Shown in pieces: positions 1 through 4,412 of a stretch of 6,058 bases of DNA; positions within the stretch are counted from its first letter, which is position 1; every line of letters starts with the position of its first letter. A program made the position numbers and the translations under genes. The DNA comes from Acidobacteriota bacterium (GTDB lineage Bacteria > Acidobacteriota > Blastocatellia > Pyrinomonadales > Pyrinomonadaceae), in NCBI GenBank assembly GCA_019247865.1, contig JAFBAJ010000206.1, positions 1-6,058 of the forward strand, read 5' to 3'. Below the pieces are notes generated by a model. It had not been told where the DNA came from, did no database searches, and saw nothing but the letters and a program-made list of their open reading frames with translations.

Positions 1-475
1 TGACGAGCCATTCGTAGAGATTGAATTGGCCGAAGACCGGATGCGGATAGCTGACGGTGGTGAGGTCTGCGGCTTCGAGGCGCGGGCGCAGCTCATGCAA
101 AGCGGTGCGCGTCGCGCTCATCAGGGCGAGCGAATCGCCGAGCGAAATGTTTCCGGCGGGGCGCGAGGTTTCGGGTGACTGATATTTCTCGCGCAGGCTG
201 CGCTCGATGATCTGGTCCAGCTCGACCGGCGCGATGCGTCCGTCCTCGCGTGCACGCGCGCCGCCCGTTTCGGCTTTCATCAGCATCAGCGTCATGAGCT
301 TGACGATCTGCTTTTCGACGAGGCTCACATGCTCGACGATCTCCGCGACCGTCCACGCCTCTGCGTCTGCGCGCGCGCCCGCCTCCTCCGCGCCCAGCGC
401 GCCGATGCGCGCGTTGAAACGCGCACGCGTCTCATCCATCGCCGCGAAAATCTCTCCTACGCTCTGATACGCCAT
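1..475 (-). CDS. DinB-superfamily protein, C-terminus cut by window edge
   Basis: The visible 158 residues begin MAYQSVGEIF and resemble the DinB/DinB_2 four-helix-bundle superfamily, whose members are usually metal-binding proteins and include thiol-dependent transferases and stress-related proteins of unknown reaction. The first helix contains WTVAEIVEHVSLVE (about residues 41-54), with H49 in the place of the first family metal ligand. Near the edge, HPVFGQFNLYEWL (145-157) matches the family segment that leads into the last helix. The final histidines expected just after it lie outside the window, so the metal site cannot be completed. The ATG at 475 is supported by a GAGGAG ribosome-binding site nine bases upstream. 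It is the last gene seen in the co-directional run, 37 bp after the TolB-like gene. The substrate is unknown. Family assignment comes from motif memory, not a search. Confidence 0.8.
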   Translation of the reverse strand, partial: MAYQSVGEIFAAMDETRARFNARIGALGAEEAGARADAEAWTVAEIVEHVSLVEKQIVKLMTLMLMKAETGGARAREDGRIAPVELDQIIERSLREKYQSPETSRPAGNISLGDSLALMSATRTALHELRPRLEAADLTTVSYPHPVFGQFNLYEWLV

Positions 476-484
476 CTGATAGCT

Positions 485-490
485 CTCCTC
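485..490 (-). promoter_or_regulatory. Ribosome binding site of the DinB-like gene
   Basis: On the minus strand GAGGAG lies nine bases before the ATG at 475-473. It is the main reason for choosing that start for a gene with no other anchor. Confidence 0.7.
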
Positions 491-512
491 GCAACAAGTT
501 TTCCCGCTTGAT

Positions 513-1763
513 TCAATTGAGCAGCGCCGCCTGTGCGCTCAGTTTGAGCAGGTGCCAGCGCATAAAGTTTCGGACCTGCTCGTTCTCGAAGCTGCGCACG
601 AAGCCTGTCTGCAGGTAGAGCGTTTCGGGCTGCGGCCAGTTGAGCGTGACGATGGGATTGAAAGAGACCGGCGGCTTATCGCTCTGTGATTGTGACTCGG
701 CGCTGCCCGCGCCCTTTTTGCTCTTCTGCGCTTCCTTCTGATCGTAGGCGCGCGAGGCCGCCAGCAGAGGCTCGCCGAGCTTGATCGCGGCCGTCGTCGG
801 CGCGTCCGTCAAAGCATCGTAGATCTTCACTTCCGTCTCAAAGGCCGTCGCCACTTTGGAAGCATCCGGCGACCACACTGGCAGCACGTCCGTCAGCCCG
901 TCATCCAGCAGCCGCTCGCTCCCGTCGAGCCCGATGAGGCGCGGCCGACCCGCCGGCAGGAGCGGCCGGTCCCGCCACTCGTTCTCGCGACACGCGAGCG
1001 CCGCGAGCGCGTGGCTGTCCGGCGACCACGAGAGATAAAAGTAGATCAGCCCCTCGCGCGTCGTCAGCGCGCGGAGGTCGTAGCCGTCTCGATTGCAGAT
1101 ATAGATCTGCTCGGTCGTAAAGAACGGGACGAGCGGCGCGGGCGGCGAATAGGCAGGCGAAGCGGTCGGCAGCGACGGCATGGCTTCCGGATCGAGGTCT
1201 TCAAAGGGCGTCGGCGTCGGCTGCGGCGTGTTGCTCTTGTAGGCGATGAAGGAGATGAAGTTTCCGTCCGGCGACCAGGTGGCGACCGGCGCGAAGACGA
1301 CCGCGAGCCCTTCGGGCGTGATGTGCCGCAGGAAATTTCCGTCCGCGCCGTAGAGATCGAGCCGGAACTCGTTCGGCTCGTCCGCGCCCGTCGCGTAGAT
1401 CGCCAGAGCGCGCTGGCGATCCGGCGAAAGCTGCGTCCGCAGGAGCGCATCATCCTTCCGGCGCGTGTCGAAATCGTTCTGGATGGCGGGCACGAGCGTG
1501 CTCGCTTCGTCGGTCGCAGAGCCTTGTGCGGGCGCTTCCGTGTCGGCGTTGAAAGTATAGGCGAGCCGCTGCGCCGGAACGTCGCGCAGCGTGCGCGGGC
1601 GGACGCCGCTCTTAGGCCCGCTCCGGCGACTGCATCCGAGTCCGACCAGCAGGACCATCAGGCACAAGGAGAGACACACGCGCGCCAGCTTAAACGCGGA
1701 GGCGCGAAGCTCCTTATCTCTCCGCGTCAAGTTTTGTGCGCGGTGCCGTTCGGAATCGCTCAT
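513..1763 (-). CDS. TolB/PD40-type beta-propeller probable lipoprotein
   Basis: This 416-residue protein has a basic N-terminus, a hydrophobic stretch at about residues 29-43 and a cysteine at 44 (VGLGC). That suggests a lipoprotein signal, although G at -3 is not canonical, so a plain membrane anchor is possible. The body carries WD40-like (PD40) signatures: LSPDRQRALAIYA (112-124), TWSPDGNFISFIAY (162-175), SWSPDSHALAALA (245-257) and VWSPDASKVATAF (296-308). These are typical blades of TolB-related propellers, which usually bind proteins or peptides in the periplasm. A Pro/Thr/Ser-rich insertion (about 178-211) and a Lys/Ser/Gln-rich linker (about 343-363) interrupt the fold. Only four clear blade motifs are seen, so the propeller is incomplete or degenerate. 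The ATG overlaps the stop of the upstream metalloprotease gene in TAATG, with no strong Shine-Dalgarno sequence, which implies coupled translation. The partner is unknown. It is not a full TolB, because the TolB N-terminal domain is not recognisable. Confidence 0.8.
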   Translation of the reverse strand: MSDSERHRAQNLTRRDKELRASAFKLARVCLSLCLMVLLVGLGCSRRSGPKSGVRPRTLRDVPAQRLAYTFNADTEAPAQGSATDEASTLVPAIQNDFDTRRKDDALLRTQLSPDRQRALAIYATGADEPNEFRLDLYGADGNFLRHITPEGLAVVFAPVATWSPDGNFISFIAYKSNTPQPTPTPFEDLDPEAMPSLPTASPAYSPPAPLVPFFTTEQIYICNRDGYDLRALTTREGLIYFYLSWSPDSHALAALACRENEWRDRPLLPAGRPRLIGLDGSERLLDDGLTDVLPVWSPDASKVATAFETEVKIYDALTDAPTTAAIKLGEPLLAASRAYDQKEAQKSKKGAGSAESQSQSDKPPVSFNPIVTLNWPQPETLYLQTGFVRSFENEQVRNFMRWHLLKLSAQAALLN

Positions 1764-1765
1764 TA
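1761..1765 (-). promoter_or_regulatory. TAATG stop-start overlap (translational coupling)
   Basis: On the minus strand the TAA of the M48-like gene (1765-1763) shares its last A with the ATG of the TolB-like gene (1763-1761). There is no good purine-rich ribosome site just upstream, so re-initiation by the terminating ribosome is the likely way the second gene is translated. The mechanism is inferred. Confidence 0.6.
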
Positions 1766-2764
1766 TCTGATATCAGTAGCCAGCAGCTCGCGCGCGAGCA
1801 CCGGATCGAGCGCGAGCACTGCGCGCATGGTGCTGCGCGGCGAGAGATGCTCTTCGTCCGTCTCGTCGTCATCCACACAGTTGTGCTCCAGCGTGCGCGC
1901 CAGCCTTTGCGCGCGCGGCTCAGTGGTCGGAGTGCGCGCGATGAAGAGGCGCGCGGCGCGCTCGCCCACCAGATCGCAGGTCAGCTCTTCGGGCTTCTGC
2001 CCGTTGACACGCAGCCCGGTCAGGCGCGTCGCCCTCTTGCCGATCAGATTGAAGAGCGTCTGCAACGAGTTCTGCCGCCCGTCGGCGATGTGCGTCAGCT
2101 CGTGCGAAAGCACGCTCATCATGCCTTCATCCGAAGGCAGCCCGACGAGAAAGATCGTGCCGAAGCGGATCGTGTGCGTGTCGTTCATGATGACGGCGGC
2201 GTTATCGCGCAGGTCCGGGTCGGGCGTGACCTCCGTCACGGCGCGCACGCGCCGCGCCGCCGCACTCAGCTCCATGTCGCCGATCTTGTTCTCGACGGCC
2301 AGCTGGCGCAGGGCTTCGATGACCAGCTCTTTGGCGACGGGCAGGAGCCGCTTCGCGCGTTGCGCGCCGATGATCGCCTCCGGATGATTGAGCTCTAAGG
2401 AAGCGCGCGACTGCATGACATCGATGGGCGAGCTGCCGAGCGCATCACGGCCGCGCTCGGCGCAGACGATGCCCATCGCCTGATCCAGCTTTCGTCCATC
2501 CACCGGCTGCTCTGTGACGACGGGCGCGCGCGGCGTCGCGGCTCTCGTCGTGGCCGCCGGACGCGTGACTTTGCCGAGCGGCGCTCTCTTCTGTCCGAGC
2601 GCGGGCCAGAGCGCCGCCGAGGCGATGAACGAGCAGAGAAGCAGGAGCAGGAGCGAGGTCGTCACGCGGCGCGTGCGGCGCAAAGAGTGTGTGGCGCGTG
2701 CAGTTGCGCGCGGCGACTGTCTAACGGCCGAATCGTACGACGTGAGCTTATTGACTTCCCTCAT
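1763..2764 (-). CDS. M48-like membrane-anchored or secreted zinc metalloprotease
   Basis: The protein has 333 residues. An Arg-rich N-terminus is followed by a hydrophobic segment (about 36-56, ending ALWPALG), which is a signal peptide or a single membrane anchor, so the catalytic part should lie outside the cytoplasm. The zinc motif HELTH is at 221-225 within MMSVLSHELTHIADG. ELTCD at 260-264 fits the ExxxD third-ligand motif of M48-type gluzincins. The distance from HELTH to ExxxD is short (34 residues between), so this is an M48-like relative rather than an HtpX- or BepA-type member. The C-terminal tail has an acidic stretch, CVDDDETDEEHLSPR (296-310), then a short helix-like end. The start at 2764 has GAGGA eight bases upstream. 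It lies 14 bp after the hydratase gene and overlaps the TolB-like gene by one base, suggesting the two envelope proteins are made together. The substrate is unknown. Confidence 0.75.
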   Translation of the reverse strand: MREVNKLTSYDSAVRQSPRATARATHSLRRTRRVTTSLLLLLLCSFIASAALWPALGQKRAPLGKVTRPAATTRAATPRAPVVTEQPVDGRKLDQAMGIVCAERGRDALGSSPIDVMQSRASLELNHPEAIIGAQRAKRLLPVAKELVIEALRQLAVENKIGDMELSAAARRVRAVTEVTPDPDLRDNAAVIMNDTHTIRFGTIFLVGLPSDEGMMSVLSHELTHIADGRQNSLQTLFNLIGKRATRLTGLRVNGQKPEELTCDLVGERAARLFIARTPTTEPRAQRLARTLEHNCVDDDETDEEHLSPRSTMRAVLALDPVLARELLATDIR

Positions 2765-2772
2765 CTTTTAAA

Positions 2773-2777
2773 TCCTC
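2773..2777 (-). promoter_or_regulatory. Ribosome binding site of the M48-like gene
   Basis: GAGGA on the minus strand lies eight bases before the ATG at 2764. It sits in the 14-bp gap, one base after the hydratase stop codon, so ribosome loading for the two genes is closely linked. Confidence 0.65.
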
Positions 2778-2778
2778 G

Positions 2779-3549
2779 TCACTTATTGCGCCATTCGGGC
2801 TTGCGCTTCTCCATAAACGCGCTGATGCCTTCCTGCGCGTCTTCGGTCTTCATCAACTCATTTAAGTATAAGTCCTCGACCTTTTTCAATGCGTCCTCGA
2901 AGGTCTGGCCGCGCGCGGCATCGAGCGCGCGCCGCGTGGCTTCGAGCGCGGGCGCGGAAAGCTCGCGCAGCCGTGCGAGTATCTCGCGCGTCTTGCCCGC
3001 CAGCTCGCTGCTCTGTACGACGTAGCTGATGAGCCCTAATTGCAAAGCCTCCTGAGCATCGATCAGCTCGCCCGTCAGCACCAGCTCGCGCGCGCGCTTC
3101 TCGCCGATCACGCGCGGCAGGAGCACGGCCGCCACCGGGGGAAAGACTCCGAGCTTGATCTCCGGCTGGCCGAAGCGCCCGCGCGGGCTTGAGATCACAA
3201 TATCGCAGGCCGCGACCAGCTCGCAGCCGCCGCCCAGCGCCGCGCCGTCCACGACCGCGAGCGTCGGCTTCGCGCCCTGTTCGAGCAGCCGGAAAATATT
3301 GTGAAACGATTCGAGCATCAGGTAGATCGTCTCTGCGACGTGCTCTTCGATGGCGACGCCCGCGCTGAACGCACGCGCCTCCGCGCTCGCCTCGAAGACG
3401 ATTGCGACCACGTCGCGGCGACCGTAGCACTCGTTCAACGCCTCGCCGATCTCGCGCATCATCGCGATGTTAAAGATATTGAGCGGCGGCCGCGCGAAAC
3501 CGATCCGCCCGACGCGGTCTTCGATGTTGAGAGTGATGCTATTAAACAT
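2779..3549 (-). CDS. Enoyl-CoA hydratase/isomerase (crotonase) family protein
   Basis: This is a complete crotonase-fold enzyme of 256 residues, a usual family length. Numbering from the ATG at 3549, the oxyanion-hole segments are FSAGVAIEEH (61-70) and ALGGGCEL (104-111). The two acidic residues used by classical hydratases are both present: E110 (GGGCE) and E130 (FGQPEIKLG, 126-134). They match Glu144 and Glu164 of the rat enzyme, so water addition to an enoyl-CoA is plausible. After E130 the sequence reads VFPPVAAVLLP instead of the common GAGGTQRL type. Together with the SAGV.IEEH segment this recalls cyclohexa-1,5-dienecarbonyl-CoA hydratases (Dch/BamR type); that subgroup is an inference from memory. 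It is cytosolic and may work with the upstream dehydrogenase. An in-frame TTG at 3558 would add three residues, but it lies inside a repeat, so ATG is preferred. No good Shine-Dalgarno sequence precedes it. Confidence 0.9.
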   Translation of the reverse strand: MFNSITLNIEDRVGRIGFARPPLNIFNIAMMREIGEALNECYGRRDVVAIVFEASAEARAFSAGVAIEEHVAETIYLMLESFHNIFRLLEQGAKPTLAVVDGAALGGGCELVAACDIVISSPRGRFGQPEIKLGVFPPVAAVLLPRVIGEKRARELVLTGELIDAQEALQLGLISYVVQSSELAGKTREILARLRELSAPALEATRRALDAARGQTFEDALKKVEDLYLNELMKTEDAQEGISAFMEKRKPEWRNK

Positions 3550-3550
3550 A

Positions 3551-3592
3551 AGTCTCAAGTCTCAGGTCTCAGGTCTCAGGTCTCAAGTCAAG
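3551..3592 (+). repeat. Heptamer tandem repeat, unit RGTCTCA
   Basis: Read on the plus strand, five units follow head to tail: AGTCTCA, AGTCTCA, GGTCTCA, GGTCTCA, GGTCTCA (3551-3585), then a decaying sixth, AGTCAAG. The array starts one base from the hydratase start codon and forms the left arm of the inverted structure described separately. Period 7 keeps all frames open, so false ORFs run through it. Confidence 0.9.
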
Positions 3593-3603
3593 AACTCGTT
3601 TTT

Positions 3604-3636
3604 GACTTGGGACTTTCCGACTTGGGACTTGGGACT
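3604..3636 (+). repeat. Heptamer tandem repeat, unit GACTTGG (inverted arm)
   Basis: The units on the plus strand are GACTTGG (3604-3610), an 8-base variant GACTTTCC (3611-3618), GACTTGG (3619-3625), GACTTGG (3626-3632) and a final GACT. This is roughly the reverse complement of the left array, but with AGTCCCA in place of AGTCTCA. It ends three bases from the dehydrogenase stop codon. Confidence 0.85.
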
Positions 3637-3639
3637 GCT

Positions 3640-4383
3640 TCAGAGGCTCTGCCCGCCGTCCACCTTGATGACCTCGCCGGTAATATAGCGCGCCTTTTCG
3701 GAACAGAGAAAGGCCACGAGGTCGGCTACGTCCTGAGCCGCGCCGACGCGGCCAAAGACGGACTCGCGCGCGGCCTCTTCGCGCACGGACGCGGGCAGGC
3801 GCGCGACCATCGGCGTTTCGATAAAGCCGGGCGCGACCGCGTTGACGTTGATGCCCGCGCGCCCGAGGTCCGCCGCCGCCGCTCTGGTGAGGCCGATGAC
3901 GCCCGCCTTCGAGGCGGCATAGTTGCTGATGCCGAAGCTCCCGCGCAGGGCCTGGATCGAAGTGATGTTGACGATCTTGCCCGAACCCTGTTTGCGGAAG
4001 GTCTGCGCCACGGCCTGCACGTAGTTGAAAGTCCCCTTGAGATTGACATTGAGCACGCGATCCCACTGCGACTCGCTCATCTCCCAGAGCGGCGCATCAG
4101 AGTTGACGCCCGCCGCGTTGATGAGGATGTCCACGCGCCCCAGACGCACGCGCGCTTCCGAGACGATGCGCGCGGCCTTGCCGTGGTCGGTCACGTCCGC
4201 GTTGAACGTCGCCACGCGCGCGCCGGTCTCCTTCAGCAGATGCGAAGTCTGAATCATCACATCTTCGCTCGCCACATCGATCACGGCGACGCCCGCGCCG
4301 CGTCGCGCCAGCTCCAGCGCGCACGCACGCCCGATGCCCGACGCCCCGCCCGTCACCAGCGCCACCTTGCCCTCGAATTCCAT
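3640..4383 (-). CDS. FabG-type short-chain dehydrogenase/reductase (SDR)
   Basis: This is a complete classical SDR of 247 residues. The cofactor motif TGGASGIG is at 11-18, NADV at 61-64 and the NAG-type motif INAAG at 88-92. The catalytic residues are N114 (VNLKG), S142 (ITSIQ), Y155 and K159 (YAASK). PGFIETPM follows at 185-192 and ITGEVIKVDGG at 234-244. D36 at the end of the second strand (VAVID) is the usual sign of NAD(H) rather than NADP(H) preference, which would favour oxidation of a hydroxyacyl substrate over FabG-type reduction. That is an inference. With the crotonase next to it, a 3-hydroxyacyl-CoA dehydrogenase role is reasonable but not shown. The start at 4383 fits the family N-terminus (MEFEGKVALVTGG). 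AAGGA lies 11 bases upstream, and an adjacent in-frame GTG at 4386 is an alternative. The frame stays open upstream to 4614, inside the M61 gene, but that part is not SDR-like. Confidence 0.92.
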   Translation of the reverse strand: MEFEGKVALVTGGASGIGRACALELARRGAGVAVIDVASEDVMIQTSHLLKETGARVATFNADVTDHGKAARIVSEARVRLGRVDILINAAGVNSDAPLWEMSESQWDRVLNVNLKGTFNYVQAVAQTFRKQGSGKIVNITSIQALRGSFGISNYAASKAGVIGLTRAAAADLGRAGINVNAVAPGFIETPMVARLPASVREEAARESVFGRVGAAQDVADLVAFLCSEKARYITGEVIKVDGGQSL

Positions 4384-4394
4384 CACTGACACAT

Positions 4395-4399
4395 TCCTT
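4395..4399 (-). promoter_or_regulatory. Ribosome binding site of the SDR gene
   Basis: AAGGA on the minus strand lies within the 29-bp gap after the M61 stop codon, 11 bases from the ATG at 4383 and 8 from the in-frame GTG at 4386. Either start gives essentially the same protein. Confidence 0.55.
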
Positions 4400-4412
4400 C
4401 CCGCGTCCGGTC

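Larger units (their letters stand above)
3551..3636. other. Long imperfect inverted repeat (two-part hairpin) between dehydrogenase and hydratase genes
   Basis: The two heptamer arrays can pair. The inner stem joins 3578-3591 to 3602-3615 (14 pairs, eight of them perfect: CAAGTCAA with TTGACTTG) around a 10-base loop at 3592-3601. The outer stem joins 3551-3568 to 3619-3636 (18 pairs). An internal loop of 9 and 3 bases separates them. Five pairs are G-U when the plus strand is read as RNA, and become A-C mismatches in the minus-strand mRNA. No U-tract follows in the transcription direction, so it is not a standard intrinsic terminator. It could attenuate transcription, protect mRNA ends, or be a small dispersed repeat. 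The pairing was counted by hand. Confidence 0.75.

Noticed and set aside
476..512. Promoter or terminator in the gap before the DinB-like gene
   Set aside because: The 37-bp gap shows a ribosome site but no hairpin with a T-run in the transcription direction and no convincing promoter boxes.
865..1277. Three copies of TCCGGCGACCA (865-875, 1018-1028, 1267-1277) as a DNA repeat
   Set aside because: They are the WSPD codons of successive propeller blades in the TolB-like protein, so protein repetition explains them.
1011..2387. Long plus-strand open frame (458 codons) opposite the TolB-like and M48-like genes
   Set aside because: Arg-rich composition with no motif, covering two well-supported minus-strand genes and their junction; this is typical antisense openness in GC-rich DNA.
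3586..3591. TTGACT on the minus strand as a -35 promoter box for the crotonase gene
   Set aside because: No -10-like hexamer occurs at 16-18 bases downstream; the match follows from the repeat sequence.
3551..3636. CRISPR array
   Set aside because: Units are 7 bases long and contiguous without spacers, and no cas gene is nearby.
3301..4389. Plus-strand open frame of 362 codons crossing the repeat
   Set aside because: It lies opposite the crotonase and SDR genes and translates the heptamer array into a SQVSGLRSQV-type peptide, a known sign of a false ORF.
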